64,000 nucleotides of DNA from Paludibacteraceae bacterium (GTDB taxonomy: Bacteria; Bacteroidota; Bacteroidia; Bacteroidales; Paludibacteraceae), in contig CAJOEJ010000002.1 of the NCBI GenBank assembly GCA_905233375.1, positions 70,704 through 134,703 of the forward strand. The letters are read 5' to 3'. Both the position numbers and the translations under genes were made by a program. Positions within the stretch are counted from its first letter, which is position 1. Each line of letters begins with the position of its first letter. The notes beneath the pieces are model-generated. The model had not been told where the DNA came from, searched no databases, and worked only from the letters and a program-made list of their open reading frames with translations. Positions 34,012 to 43,636 of this stretch are shown one piece after another.

Positions 34012-35319
34012 TTACTCCTCTCTTGTTATATGTGCCCCGATGGCATTGAGGCGGTGCTCTATGTCTTCGTATCCCCTGTCAATCTGGTCAATATGGTCAA
34101 TGCGGCTCGTTCCTTCGGCACTCATGGCAGCAATCAGCATGGCGATGCCGGCACGTATATCCGGGCTGGTCATGTTATTGTGCTTGAGCTGTCGTGTCCG
34201 GTCATGCCCGATGACGACCGCTCTGTGCGGGTCGCAGAGGATGATCTGCGCCCCCATTGAAAGTAGGTTGTCCACAAAGAACAACCGGCTCTCGAACATC
34301 TTCTGATGAATGAGTACCGATCCACGCGCCTGAGTCGCCACAACGAGGATGACAGACAGCAGGTCAGGCGTCAGCCCGGGCCACGGTGCATCTGCAACGG
34401 TCAGAATCGACCCGTCGAGGAACGACTCGATCTGGTAATGATCCTGCGCCGGGATGATGATATCATCGCCGTCCACGTCAATGCGTATTCCCAGGCGGCG
34501 GAAGGCATCGGGAATGATACCGAGATCCTTGTATCCCACCTTGCATATGCGCAATTCCGAACCCGTGATAGCCGCCATGCCGATGAAAGATCCGACCTCG
34601 ATCATATCCGGCAGCAAGGTGTGCTGCGTTCCATGCAAGCCGTGTACACCCTCAATCGTCAGCAGGTTAGATCCTACTCCGCTTATTTTCGCGCCCATAT
34701 TATTGAGCATCCTGCACAACTGTTGCACATAGGGTTCACAGGCGGCGTTGTAGATGGTCGTCGTTCCCTCCGCCATAACGGATGCCATCACGATATTCGC
34801 TGTACCGGTGACGGATGCTTCGTCGAGGAGCATGTAACGTCCTTTGAGGTGCCTGCCTTCAAAGCGGTATGCCTTCAGGTCGCTATCGTAGCGGAACGTC
34901 GCTCCGAGGTTCACCATGCCCTGGAAATGGGTGTCGAGTCTGCGACGACCTATCTTGTCCCCTCCGGGCTTGGCATAGATGACCTCTCCCAAGCGCGCCA
35001 ACAATGGACCGATGAGCATGACCGACCCGCGCAGCTTATTGCATTTTTTCAGAAAATCCTGACTGCGCAGATACGCCAGATCGAGATTGGCGGCAGTAAA
35101 CGCACACTTGCCTTTCGCCAGCCGTTCCACGGTCACGCCCATTGACGCCAGCAGGTCAATGAGGTTGTTCACATCCAGTATGTCCGGCAGGTTGTCAATG
35201 ACCACCGTCTCTTTGGTGAGCAATACCGCACACAGCACTTGGAGCGCTTCGTTCTTGGCTCCCTGCGGAGTGATCGCCCCGTGCAGTTTGTGCCCTCCTT
35301 CTACAATAAAACTTGCCAT
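34012..35319 (-). CDS. murA: UDP-N-acetylglucosamine 1-carboxyvinyltransferase
   Basis: 435 aa, EPSP-synthase fold. MurA transfers enolpyruvate from PEP to UDP-GlcNAc, the first committed step of peptidoglycan synthesis. Visible: VEGGHKLHGAITPQGAKNEALQVLCAVLL at the N-terminus, RGSVMLIGPLLARLGEVIYAKPGGDKIGRRRLD, and ADAPWPGLTPDLLSV with the substrate-binding region near the C-terminus. The loop segment that normally holds the fosfomycin-target cysteine should fall in AKPGGDKIGRRRLDTHF; no Cys is visible there, as in naturally Cys-to-Asp MurA forms. Follows murB by 12 bp. Confidence 0.93.
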   Translation of the reverse strand: MASFIVEGGHKLHGAITPQGAKNEALQVLCAVLLTKETVVIDNLPDILDVNNLIDLLASMGVTVERLAKGKCAFTAANLDLAYLRSQDFLKKCNKLRGSVMLIGPLLARLGEVIYAKPGGDKIGRRRLDTHFQGMVNLGATFRYDSDLKAYRFEGRHLKGRYMLLDEASVTGTANIVMASVMAEGTTTIYNAACEPYVQQLCRMLNNMGAKISGVGSNLLTIEGVHGLHGTQHTLLPDMIEVGSFIGMAAITGSELRICKVGYKDLGIIPDAFRRLGIRIDVDGDDIIIPAQDHYQIESFLDGSILTVADAPWPGLTPDLLSVILVVATQARGSVLIHQKMFESRLFFVDNLLSMGAQIILCDPHRAVVIGHDRTRQLKHNNMTSPDIRAGIAMLIAAMSAEGTSRIDHIDQIDRGYEDIEHRLNAIGAHITREE

Positions 35320-35331
35320 ACTAATTATCCG

Positions 35332-36327
35332 TTAAATATAGTTCACCTCGGGTGAAATCTCCACGCCGAACTTTTCTTTGATACTTTGACATATCGCTTT
35401 CGCCAGATTCATAATGTCCTGCGGTGTAGCGTTACCGGTGTTGACGAGCACGAGCGGCTGGTTGGGATAGCACTGCGCGCCTCCCATCGTCTTGCCTTTC
35501 CATCCGCATTGCTCAATGAGCCATGCCGACGGAATTTTTATTCCGCCCTCCTGCTCATAGTGAGGCATGTCAGGGAAATTTCCTGACAATTTCTCGTAAA
35601 CGTCTCGATTCAGTAGCAGATTTTTGAAAAACGATCCCGCCGATCCCAGTTCCGACACTTCGGGCAGTTTTTGCTTGCGGATGCGTATTACGGCATTGCG
35701 TACATCCATCACAGAAGGATGCTCCCCCACTTCGGAACGCAAGTTGCCGTAGTCCAGTTTCGGCTCAAAATGCTTGTTCAGTTTATAAACAACGTGCGTA
35801 ATTATATATCTGCCGCGCAATTCATTCTTGAAAATGCTGTCCCTGTATCCGAACCGGCACTCCTGATTGGTGAAGACCCGTTCAGTTCCGTCTGAGCAAT
35901 CCACCGCGCGCACCGTATCAATCACATCCCTGGCTTCCACGCCATATGCGCCGACATTCTGTACCGCCGACGCGCCGGATTCACCGGGGATGTAACTGAG
36001 ATTCTCCATGCCCGAGATGCCCATGTCGCACAACTGCTCAATCAGTTCATCCAGCACGAGCCCATTGTCCGCCTCAATCCACACATGGTCGGCATCTTCG
36101 TTCAGGCAACGGGCACAACGCATGGCGGAATGCAGAATAACCCCGTCGAAATCCTTGGTAAACAGAAGATTGCTTCCTGCGCCGATATGCAGGATACGCT
36201 CCCCGCGAAACTGCTGCAAGAGTTGTTTCAACTCCTTCACACTCCCGTATTCCGCAAAAATCTTCGCCTTGACGTCCATGCGGAAAGTGTTATACGGCAA
36301 GAGAGAGAGATTTTGTTTAATGGTCAT
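35332..36327 (-). CDS. murB: UDP-N-acetylenolpyruvoylglucosamine reductase
   Basis: 331-aa FAD enzyme completing UDP-MurNAc synthesis after MurA. N-terminus MTIKQNLSLLPYNTFRMDVKA, FAD loop ILHIGAGSNLLF, IPGESGASAVQNVGAYGVEA, and the catalytic-serine region LGSAGSFFKNLLL; the C-terminal domain is of type I. I start at ATG 36327 because the frame upstream is 7-bp repeat sequence (SPITNNQSPM) and then the nadE 3' end; ATG 36381 would overlap nadE. The start codon itself is in the first repeat unit. Confidence 0.92.
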   Translation of the reverse strand: MTIKQNLSLLPYNTFRMDVKAKIFAEYGSVKELKQLLQQFRGERILHIGAGSNLLFTKDFDGVILHSAMRCARCLNEDADHVWIEADNGLVLDELIEQLCDMGISGMENLSYIPGESGASAVQNVGAYGVEARDVIDTVRAVDCSDGTERVFTNQECRFGYRDSIFKNELRGRYIITHVVYKLNKHFEPKLDYGNLRSEVGEHPSVMDVRNAVIRIRKQKLPEVSELGSAGSFFKNLLLNRDVYEKLSGNFPDMPHYEQEGGIKIPSAWLIEQCGWKGKTMGGAQCYPNQPLVLVNTGNATPQDIMNLAKAICQSIKEKFGVEISPEVNYI

Positions 36328-36356
36328 TGGTGATTGGTTATTGGTTATTGGTGATT
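36326..36356. repeat. Four in-register 7-bp repeats (ATTGGTG/ATTGGTT)
   Basis: Contiguous heptamers between nadE and murB; the murB ATG is the complement of positions 36325-36327. Same unit as in addB at 3050-3069. Confidence 0.85.
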
Positions 36357-36364
36357 TCTGTTTC

Positions 36365-38296
36365 TCAAATGCAGCATGCATCGCTCGGCATTCTCCAGTC
36401 TCCACGAGGCGAGAGGCTGACACTTACCACTTTGGGGCCATCCGGCATACAGGTACGTTTGAACTGTTGGGTACAGAACCGGCGCATGAACACGTTCAGC
36501 CATTTGTCAATGGTTGGTTCGTCAAACTGCTCCTCAAAAGCCTGTACCGCCATGTATTTGATTTTCTCGCGGGTGAAACCATAGCGCAGGTAGTAATAGA
36601 GGAAGAAATCGTTGAGGTCATATGAACCGATATTCTCTTCCGTCTTCTGGGCTATCTGTCCCTGCGCATCGGTCGGCAGCAACTCGGGCGAAACAGGCGT
36701 ATCGATCACATCCAGAAGCACTTGCCGCAAGTCCTCGCCGAACATATTCTCCGCGGCATAGCGCACGAGGAAACGCACGAGAGTCTTGGGAATGCCGGCA
36801 TTGACGCTGTACATGGACATCTGGTCCCCATTGTAGGTACACCAGCCCAATGCCAACTCGCTCAAATCACCCGTGCCGACCACCAGCCCGTTCAGTTCGT
36901 TCGCCAAATCCATAAGGATAAGCGTACGTACGCGTGCCTGCGCGTTCTCATAGGTAATATCATGCTTGTCCATGTCGTGCTCTATGTCCGCCAGATGCTG
37001 CGTCGTCACGTCGCGGATCGGTATCTCCCGATGGGTGATACCCAACAGTTCCATCATCCGCAGCGCGTTCTGGTAGGTGCGCCCGCTTGTGCCGAATCCG
37101 GGCATGGTGACCCCGACGATGCGGGTACGGTCATATCCCAATATATCCGCCGCCTGCACGCAGACAAGCAACGCCAAGGTACTGTCCAATCCGCCGGATA
37201 CGCCCACCTCAAGCGTCTGGGAATGCGTGTGCTCCCAACGGCGCGCCAAAGCACTCGTCTGGATAGAGAAGATATCCATGCAATACTGATCCTCGTCACC
37301 CTTTGCCGGCAGGAAAGGAGCGGGCGAAAAGACACGGTGTACCGGCTCGGTAAACTCCTCTTCGCGCTCGATGGGCGCTACGTTGATATGACGGTAGTGC
37401 CCCGCTTTGTCCTTGGTAAAATTGGTATTGCGCTGCCTGTCGGTGCGCAAACGCTCGATATCCAGTTCCTGAATAATCATCGTGTTCTCCCGCTGGAAAC
37501 GCTCGCCCTCACAGAGCATCTCGCCATTTTCCGCGATATACGTACTACCCGAATAAACCACGTCGGTAGTCGATTCGCCTACGCCCGAAGAGGTATAGAT
37601 ATATCCGCAATGCACGCGGGCACTCTGCTGGGTGATCATCTGGCGGCGGAAAGCGTGCTTGCCGACCAGACAATTGGAGCTGGAGAGGTTGAAAATGAGT
37701 TCCGCCCCCTGTATCGCCAATTGGGTCGAAGGAGGAAGCGGTGACCACAAGTCCTCACAAATCTCGATGCCGAATGCATAATTGCGTGTGGTGAACAGCA
37801 GGTCGGTACCAAACGGCACTTCGCCGCTCCATATCTCAATCTTTGGGATACGCGGTGCGACACCTCCCGGCGTATATTCGCGTGCGGCTCTGCCGCTGGT
37901 GAACCAGCGCTTCTCGTAGAACTCACCGGTATTGGGCAGGTTGACCTTGGGCACTACACCCATGACCTCACCGTCGGTCATGACAAAAGCACAGTTGAAC
38001 AGGTCGTTATCCACCGTCAGCGGCGCACCGACCAGCACGATGATCGCTTTGCCGCGCGTGTAGTCGCAGATACCTTCCAACTCACGCATACTACTCTGCT
38101 GGAGCGCCTGCGTAAAAAACAAATCCGCACACGTGTAGCCCGTCAGACTCAACTCCGGAAAACAAATCACTTCCACCCCTTCAGCGAGCGCTTCATCAAT
38201 CTGCATTTTGATTTGCGATGCGTTATACGCACAATCCGCCACACGCATCGTCGGAACGGCTGCCGCCACACGAACAAAGCCAAAATTACTGTTCAT
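36365..38296 (-). CDS. nadE: Glutamine-dependent NAD+ synthetase
   Basis: 643 aa. The N-terminal nitrilase-type glutaminase supplies ammonia: catalytic triad regions FPELSLTGYTCADLF (Glu), PKVNLPNTGEFYEKRWF (Lys) and GIEICEDLW (Cys). The C-terminal synthetase has the ATP-pyrophosphatase loop GVSGGLDSTLALLV, then VGTGDLSELALGWCTYNGDQMS. It converts deamido-NAD to NAD+. First gene of a five-gene unit running to ribF, driven by 38323-38353, divergent from ftsY. Confidence 0.94.
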   Translation of the reverse strand: MNSNFGFVRVAAAVPTMRVADCAYNASQIKMQIDEALAEGVEVICFPELSLTGYTCADLFFTQALQQSSMRELEGICDYTRGKAIIVLVGAPLTVDNDLFNCAFVMTDGEVMGVVPKVNLPNTGEFYEKRWFTSGRAAREYTPGGVAPRIPKIEIWSGEVPFGTDLLFTTRNYAFGIEICEDLWSPLPPSTQLAIQGAELIFNLSSSNCLVGKHAFRRQMITQQSARVHCGYIYTSSGVGESTTDVVYSGSTYIAENGEMLCEGERFQRENTMIIQELDIERLRTDRQRNTNFTKDKAGHYRHINVAPIEREEEFTEPVHRVFSPAPFLPAKGDEDQYCMDIFSIQTSALARRWEHTHSQTLEVGVSGGLDSTLALLVCVQAADILGYDRTRIVGVTMPGFGTSGRTYQNALRMMELLGITHREIPIRDVTTQHLADIEHDMDKHDITYENAQARVRTLILMDLANELNGLVVGTGDLSELALGWCTYNGDQMSMYSVNAGIPKTLVRFLVRYAAENMFGEDLRQVLLDVIDTPVSPELLPTDAQGQIAQKTEENIGSYDLNDFFLYYYLRYGFTREKIKYMAVQAFEEQFDEPTIDKWLNVFMRRFCTQQFKRTCMPDGPKVVSVSLSPRGDWRMPSDACCI

Positions 38297-38322
38297 AGAA
38301 TAAATTTTTTATAATTTGTGTG

Positions 38323-38353
38323 CAAAGGTACAATTTTTTTTGCACATGTGCAA
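38323..38353 (-). promoter_or_regulatory. Promoter of nadE
   Basis: Minus strand: TTG (38353-38351), 20 nt, TACCTTTG (38330-38323). Its -33 end is one half of the palindrome TTGCACATGTGCAA (38340-38353) shared with the ftsY promoter. Confidence 0.82.
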
Positions 38354-38370
38354 ATTTTTTTGTATCTTTG
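38340..38370 (+). promoter_or_regulatory. Promoter of ftsY
   Basis: TTG (38340-38342) followed by CACATGTG, 20 nt, TATCTTTG (38363-38370). Back-to-back with the nadE promoter on the same 14-bp palindrome. Confidence 0.82.
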
Positions 38371-38388
38371 CAGCCAAATTGTGAAGTT

Positions 38389-39351
38389 ATGGCATTTTTC
38401 GGTTTATTCAGTAGAGAAAAGAAGGAAACTTTGGACCGCGGCTTGGAGAAAAGCAAGGAATCGGTTCTGAGTAAGATAGGTCGTGCCATCGCCGGCAAAT
38501 CGACGATTGATGACGATGTCCTGGACCAGTTGGAGGAAGCGCTGATCACGTCCGATGTGGGTGTGGAGACTACCCTGCGCATCATCGAGCGTGTGCAGGA
38601 GCGTGTAAAGAAAGACAAGTATCTCGGAACGAGTGAGCTGCACACCATTCTGGTAGACGAGATCGCATCGTTGCTGCAGGAGAACAACGTGGAGGACGTA
38701 CTGGATTTCTCCGCTCCGCTTCCCGCCAAACCCTATGTCGTAATGGTAGTAGGCGTCAACGGTGTGGGCAAAACGACGACCATTGGCAAGCTGGCATACC
38801 AATACAAGCAGGCGGGCAAGAAAGTGTATCTTGGCGCCGCGGACACTTTCCGTGCGGCTGCGGTGGAGCAGTTATGCATATGGGGCGAACGCGTAGGTGT
38901 GCCTGTTATCAAGCAGCAACAGGGTTCCGACCCGGCATCCGTGGCATATGACACACTGCAGAGCGCCAAAGCCAACGATGCGGATGTCGTGCTCATCGAC
39001 ACCGCCGGACGACTGCATAACAAGGTCAACCTCATGAACGAGCTGACCAAGATAAAGAACGTAATGGCGAAACTTGTTCCCGAAGCGCCACATGATATCA
39101 TGCTCGTGCTGGACGGCTCGACAGGTCAGAACGCCTTCGAGCAGGCACGGCAGTTCACCGCGGCTACCCAGGTGTCGTCGCTTGCTATTACCAAACTGGA
39201 CGGAACCGCCAAAGGCGGCGTAGTCATCGGTATATCCGACCAGTTCAAGATACCGGTACGGTATATAGGTTTAGGAGAGCAAATGACCGACCTTCAGTGC
39301 TTCAACCGCACCGAGTTCGTCCGTTCCCTCCTCGGCGGCGTAGCAGAATAA
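38389..39351 (+). CDS. ftsY: Signal recognition particle receptor FtsY
   Basis: 320-aa SRP GTPase docking ribosome-SRP complexes at the inner membrane. NG domain motifs: G1 VGVNGVGKTTTIGKL, the insertion-box segment YLGAADTFRAAAVEQL, DTAGRLHNKVNLMNEL, TKLDGTAKGG and the C-terminal IGLGEQMTDLQCF. ATG 38389 (MAFFGLFSREKKE) is the start; the 23 codons open upstream overlap the promoter. The acidic A domain is minimal, common in Bacteroidota. Confidence 0.94.
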   Translation: MAFFGLFSREKKETLDRGLEKSKESVLSKIGRAIAGKSTIDDDVLDQLEEALITSDVGVETTLRIIERVQERVKKDKYLGTSELHTILVDEIASLLQENNVEDVLDFSAPLPAKPYVVMVVGVNGVGKTTTIGKLAYQYKQAGKKVYLGAADTFRAAAVEQLCIWGERVGVPVIKQQQGSDPASVAYDTLQSAKANDADVVLIDTAGRLHNKVNLMNELTKIKNVMAKLVPEAPHDIMLVLDGSTGQNAFEQARQFTAATQVSSLAITKLDGTAKGGVVIGISDQFKIPVRYIGLGEQMTDLQCFNRTEFVRSLLGGVAE

Positions 39352-39382
39352 AATCCAAAATCAAACTATAAAATCTGAAATC
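39349..39382. repeat. 7-bp repeats (AAAATC type) between ftsY and aspA
   Basis: TAAAATC, CAAAATC, a 6-bp variant, TAAAATC, TGAAATC. The ftsY stop TAA is in the first unit. Confidence 0.65.
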
Positions 39383-39384
39383 AT

Positions 39385-40776
39385 ATGGAATATCGTATTG
39401 AATCGGACCTTTTGGGCGAGTTGCAAGTACCCAAAGAGGCGTATTACGGTGTACAAACCCAACGCGGCATTAACAACTACAAGGTGTCCAACCTCAAGAT
39501 GTCGGACTTCCCGGAGTATATCATCGCTCTGGCGTATATCAAGCTGGCAGCAGTGGAAGCAAACCATGAGTTGGGCGTTATCAACGACGATATCTATGCG
39601 GCTATCTCCCAGGCATGCCGCGAGATTATAGACGGCAAGATGCACGACCAGTTCCCTACGGACATGGTACAGGGCGGCGCCGGCACGACGGTCAACATGA
39701 ACGCCAACGAAGTGATCGCCAACCGCGCCTTGGAAATCATGGGTCACCAACGCGGTGAGTATCAGTATTGTTCGCCGAACGACCACGTCAACTGTGCTCA
39801 ATCCACCAACGACGCCTACCCCTCCGCTTTCCGCTATGCGTTCATTCGGATGAACCGCGGTTTGGAGGAGGAGCTCAAGCTTCTCATTGCTTCGCTGCGC
39901 GCCAAGGGGGACGAGTTCAACGATTCCATCAAGATGGGTCGTACCCAGTTGCAGGACGCCGTGCCTATGACCAGCGGGCAGGAGTTCCATGCCTTTGCCA
40001 ACAACCTCGAAGAAGAGATTGCGAACCTGGAGCGTAACGTACGTCTGCTCTACGAGATCAACATGGGTGGTACGGCGATCGGGACGGGTCTGAATGCAGT
40101 TGCAGGATACGCGGAGTTGTGTACGCAGAAGATGTGCGAGCTGACAGGCGAGCCGTTTAGCAAAGCGAGTGACCTGGTGGAAGCGACACCTGATACGGGC
40201 GCATATGTAAGCTATTCGGCGGCACTCAAGCGCTTGGCAGTCAAGCTGAGCAAGACCTGTAACGACCTGCGTCTGATGGCATCCGGTCCCCGTTGCGGAC
40301 TCCATGAGATCAACCTGCCTCCTATGGCTCCCGGCAGTTCCATCATGCCGGGTAAGGTTAATCCTGTTATCCCCGAAGTGACGAACCAGGTATGCTTCAA
40401 AGTCATCGGTAACGATACGGCAGTATGCTTTGCCGCCGAGGCGGGACAATTACAGCTCAACGTAATGGAACCGATCATCACAGAGTGCATCTTCGAGTCC
40501 ATTACCTGGCTGCGTAATGTAATGAAAATCCTGCGCGAGAAATGTATTGACGGCATTACCATCAACCGCGAACATAACCTGGAGACCGTCAAGCACTCCA
40601 TCGGAATTGTCACGGCGCTGAACCCTGTTATCGGCTACAAGGCATCGACCAAGATCGCCAAAGAGGCACTGGAAACAGGCAAGAGCGTCTATAACTTAGT
40701 GCTGGAGCACGGTTTACTTAGCAAAGAGCAGTTGGATGAACTGCTCAATCCCGAAAATATGCTGGCTGCGCACTAA
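39385..40776 (+). CDS. aspA: Aspartate ammonia-lyase
   Basis: 463-aa fumarase/aspartase-superfamily lyase (aspartate to fumarate plus ammonia). Hallmarks: LGELQVPKEAYYGVQTQR, TTVNMNANEVIANRALE, GRTQLQDAVPMTSGQEF, and the superfamily signature GSSIMPGKVNPVIPEV with the catalytic serine loop. The product would feed anaerobic fumarate respiration. Follows ftsY by 33 bp; its stop codon abuts the convergent dsbD stop with no base between them. Confidence 0.94.
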   Translation: MEYRIESDLLGELQVPKEAYYGVQTQRGINNYKVSNLKMSDFPEYIIALAYIKLAAVEANHELGVINDDIYAAISQACREIIDGKMHDQFPTDMVQGGAGTTVNMNANEVIANRALEIMGHQRGEYQYCSPNDHVNCAQSTNDAYPSAFRYAFIRMNRGLEEELKLLIASLRAKGDEFNDSIKMGRTQLQDAVPMTSGQEFHAFANNLEEEIANLERNVRLLYEINMGGTAIGTGLNAVAGYAELCTQKMCELTGEPFSKASDLVEATPDTGAYVSYSAALKRLAVKLSKTCNDLRLMASGPRCGLHEINLPPMAPGSSIMPGKVNPVIPEVTNQVCFKVIGNDTAVCFAAEAGQLQLNVMEPIITECIFESITWLRNVMKILREKCIDGITINREHNLETVKHSIGIVTALNPVIGYKASTKIAKEALETGKSVYNLVLEHGLLSKEQLDELLNPENMLAAH

Positions 40777-42387
40777 TCAGTACAGCAACCAATCAAGGAA
40801 GATCTGCGGGTCGGTAGTGAAAGCTACCGGCTCGCTTATTTGTTGCCCGCTGGAATCCAACTGCACATAGAAAGGCTGGGCATTAGATCCGAACAACTCA
40901 CGCTGAATACGGCTGTTCTTGTCCCCTATCCCGTCGCGTTTGTCATCCACGAAGAGTTCAATGAACACATAGTTCTGCAGGCGTTCCTGCACCTTGTCAT
41001 CCGCCAAAACGAATGCCTCCATCTTGCGGCAGTTGACACACCCGTATCCCGTAAAGTCCACAATTACAGGCTTGCCGGTCTGACGGGCGTACGCCAAGCC
41101 TTCTTCGTAGTCGTGATAGACCTCTTTCCCCTCCATCGGCATGGGCGGAGCAAAAGCACTTACTGCTTTGACTGGTGCGCCCCAGAGCCCCGGAACGAGA
41201 TATGCCGCAAACGCCATAGAAGGCACGATGACGAGGATACGAATCCATTTGCGCACCATATTCACACGGCGTATATCCCATAACAAGTAGATTCCAATTC
41301 CGGCAAAGCAGGCGATCCATATCGCCAGGAAAAGCCAACGGGGCAGGATGCCCCACCCGTATGCCAAATCCGCCACGCTGAGGAACTTGAGCGAGAGCGC
41401 CAGCTCCAGGAACGCCAACACGACCTTGAACGACTTCATCCAGTCGCCGGACTTGGGTGCGCTCTTCAACCATTGGGGAAACAGGGCAAAGAGCGAGAAA
41501 GGCAACGCCAACGCAACGGCAAAGCCCAACATACCCATCGTGGGAGCCAGCAAAGACTTGCCAGCTGCTTCCACCAACAACGTTCCGATGATAGGCGCCG
41601 TGCAGGAGAAAGAGACGATGACCAATGTAAACGCCATCAACAGAATACTCAAAAAGCCCCCCGTTGAACGTGCCTTGCTGTCGATAGCCGTGGACCACGA
41701 GTCAGGCAGCGTTATCTCAAACAAACCAAAGAAAGACAAGGCAAACACGACCAACAAGAGGAAGAAGAAGATATTCACTACCGCATTGGTACTCAATTCA
41801 TTGAGCGCCGAGGCGCCGAACAAGACGGTCACCAGCAAGCCCAAGCCCACATAAAGCACGATGATACTCAATCCGTACAAGAGGGCGTTCTTTGTCCCCT
41901 TGTCCGTACGCTTGAGGAAGAACGAAACCGTCATCGGAATGATCGGCCACACGCACGGGGTGAAGACAGCCAGCAAGCCGCCAAGGAATCCCAATACAAA
42001 AATCCACAGAAGAGACCGCTCATTGGTAAGAGGTAATTGGGTATTGGCGACGGAGGTCTGGTCATTGGAAACGGTCGTTTGTTCCCGATCATTTTGTGCG
42101 TACTCGTATATCTCCGGTGCAGTACACATCTTGTCATCGCAGGCATTGTACCGGATAGGACACAATTCCTCCTTGGCGAGGGTGACGGTAAAAGAGCCGG
42201 AAAACTCCTGCTCAAACTCCCGGTCGCCAAACTCAATGATATTCATATGCCATCCGTCTTCAATTGTGGCGGTCAAACGAATACTATCCCCCATTTCCTC
42301 CGCGCTCCACGTCACAGGTTGAACCAGCTGCGCCGACACCAGAACCGCCGTAAAAATGGCAATTATAGTTGTTACCAATCGTTTCAT
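40777..42387 (-). CDS. dsbD: Thiol:disulfide interchange protein DsbD-like
   Basis: 536 aa. Signal peptide, a periplasmic immunoglobulin-like domain ([20 protein letters not shown] through [12 protein letters not shown]), eight hydrophobic segments with the electron-carrying cysteines in [11 protein letters not shown] and [12 protein letters not shown], and a C-terminal thioredoxin domain with [11 protein letters not shown]. It passes electrons from cytoplasmic thioredoxin to periplasmic proteins. The linker after the first domain ([22 protein letters not shown]) is low-complexity and may derive from degenerate repeats. Last gene of the gyrA-led unit. Confidence 0.88.
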   Translation of the reverse strand: MKRLVTTIIAIFTAVLVSAQLVQPVTWSAEEMGDSIRLTATIEDGWHMNIIEFGDREFEQEFSGSFTVTLAKEELCPIRYNACDDKMCTAPEIYEYAQNDREQTTVSNDQTSVANTQLPLTNERSLLWIFVLGFLGGLLAVFTPCVWPIIPMTVSFFLKRTDKGTKNALLYGLSIIVLYVGLGLLVTVLFGASALNELSTNAVVNIFFFLLLVVFALSFFGLFEITLPDSWSTAIDSKARSTGGFLSILLMAFTLVIVSFSCTAPIIGTLLVEAAGKSLLAPTMGMLGFAVALALPFSLFALFPQWLKSAPKSGDWMKSFKVVLAFLELALSLKFLSVADLAYGWGILPRWLFLAIWIACFAGIGIYLLWDIRRVNMVRKWIRILVIVPSMAFAAYLVPGLWGAPVKAVSAFAPPMPMEGKEVYHDYEEGLAYARQTGKPVIVDFTGYGCVNCRKMEAFVLADDKVQERLQNYVFIELFVDDKRDGIGDKNSRIQRELFGSNAQPFYVQLDSSGQQISEPVAFTTDPQIFLDWLLY

Positions 42388-42400
42388 ATCTTCTTGTCTA

Positions 42401-43636
42401 TTAAGGAATTATCGTTATTTCCACCCGTCTGTTCAGTTGTCGTCCCTCTTCCGTTTCATTCGTAGCCACGGGTTGGGTGTCCCCGTATCCGAATGCACGA
42501 ATCGCCTCGGGCGCACAGCCGTACGCTATGAGCTGCCGGCGCACCGACTCGGCACGCGCCTGAGACAGGTTCTTATTGTCCTCCGCCTTACCGATATTAT
42601 CCGTATGCCCCGCCAAGCGCACGTTATAACCGTAGGTTTGCACCAAGACTGCGATACGCTGCAACTCGGGCAGCGAAGCCGGCATAATCACATCGCTGGA
42701 GGTTTCAAAAAGCAAGTTGTTAATCGCTACCGGTTCATTGAGACGCAATACGGTAATGGGTTCTGGACGCTTGTCTTCCGGTACTTCTATCGTGTAAATA
42801 TCATGCCTCTTACCTGTCATGCGGGCATAATAGGCGGTCTTGCCGTCTGCGGAAATCTTATACCAGCAGTCGCGCCCGGGAGTATTAATCCGCGGTCCCA
42901 TATTCTCCGGTTCAGACCAACAGTTCCAGCATGTATCCGCCAGACGACGGCTCACCCATACATCCAATTCGCCCAATGTCCCTTCCCTGTCGGAAGAGAA
43001 ATAGAGCGTTTTCATATCCGGATGGAGGAAAGGCGAACGCTCCATGCCGGTGGTATTGATGACCGGACCTATCGAATAGGGTTTTCCCCATCGTCCTTGC
43101 TCATCGCGCTCGGAGACAAAGATATTCAGCGAGGCTTTCTCCTCTCCCTCCGCGCGATAATTGGCAGCAAAGAGTAATGCGGAGCCATCCGCCGTTATCA
43201 TGGCGTCCGCCTGCCAGTTGCCTAACTGCAAGTCGCGGGACATAGGACGCGGCTCGGTCCATCCATGCGGCGTCTTGACGCTGAAACACATGCGCCCTTC
43301 CACAAAGAGCAACATGGTTCTTCCGTCACCGGACACAGATGTAGGCGCTTCATTGCGGTAAGGGTTGTTTAGTCCGGGAACCATTCTGGCAGCCCCCCAC
43401 TCGCCTGTCTTCCTGTCACGATAGGAGACGAAAATATCTTCGGTCGTGTTCGTTTCCTGACGATTCAGCCCCACGAAATAGAGCGTGTTGTCATCCATCG
43501 TCAGCGTCGGACCATACTCATCCCCCATCGCGGTATTGACGGTATTGGGCAGGACCTGCGGGGCAAGCGTGTCCGACGGGGTAAACGAACAACAGAGCAT
43601 TACCAAGATGAACAGGTTGGCTATATAATGTTCCAT
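42401..43636 (-). CDS. OmpA-family protein with PD40 beta-propeller repeats
   Basis: 411 aa with signal peptide. Residues 40-290 hold WD40-like (PD40) segments ([78 protein letters not shown]). The C-terminal OmpA domain ([57 protein letters not shown]) binds peptidoglycan. Bacteroidota proteins of this layout link the outer membrane to the wall, some with gliding/T9SS roles; whether this one does is unknown. Overlaps cinA by 16 bp. Confidence 0.85.
   Translation of the reverse strand: MEHYIANLFILVMLCCSFTPSDTLAPQVLPNTVNTAMGDEYGPTLTMDDNTLYFVGLNRQETNTTEDIFVSYRDRKTGEWGAARMVPGLNNPYRNEAPTSVSGDGRTMLLFVEGRMCFSVKTPHGWTEPRPMSRDLQLGNWQADAMITADGSALLFAANYRAEGEEKASLNIFVSERDEQGRWGKPYSIGPVINTTGMERSPFLHPDMKTLYFSSDREGTLGELDVWVSRRLADTCWNCWSEPENMGPRINTPGRDCWYKISADGKTAYYARMTGKRHDIYTIEVPEDKRPEPITVLRLNEPVAINNLLFETSSDVIMPASLPELQRIAVLVQTYGYNVRLAGHTDNIGKAEDNKNLSQARAESVRRQLIAYGCAPEAIRAFGYGDTQPVATNETEEGRQLNRRVEITIIP

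Noticed and set aside
39361..40449. A 362-codon antisense frame over aspA, and 340 codons antisense to nadE (36722-37744)
   Set aside because: Both are fully inside strongly supported genes on the other strand and lack any family signature.
42024..42073. Possible heptamer tract inside the DsbD linker
   Set aside because: CCAAT-like motifs recur, but spacing is irregular, so I could not support a fixed 7-bp period; noted only as low complexity.
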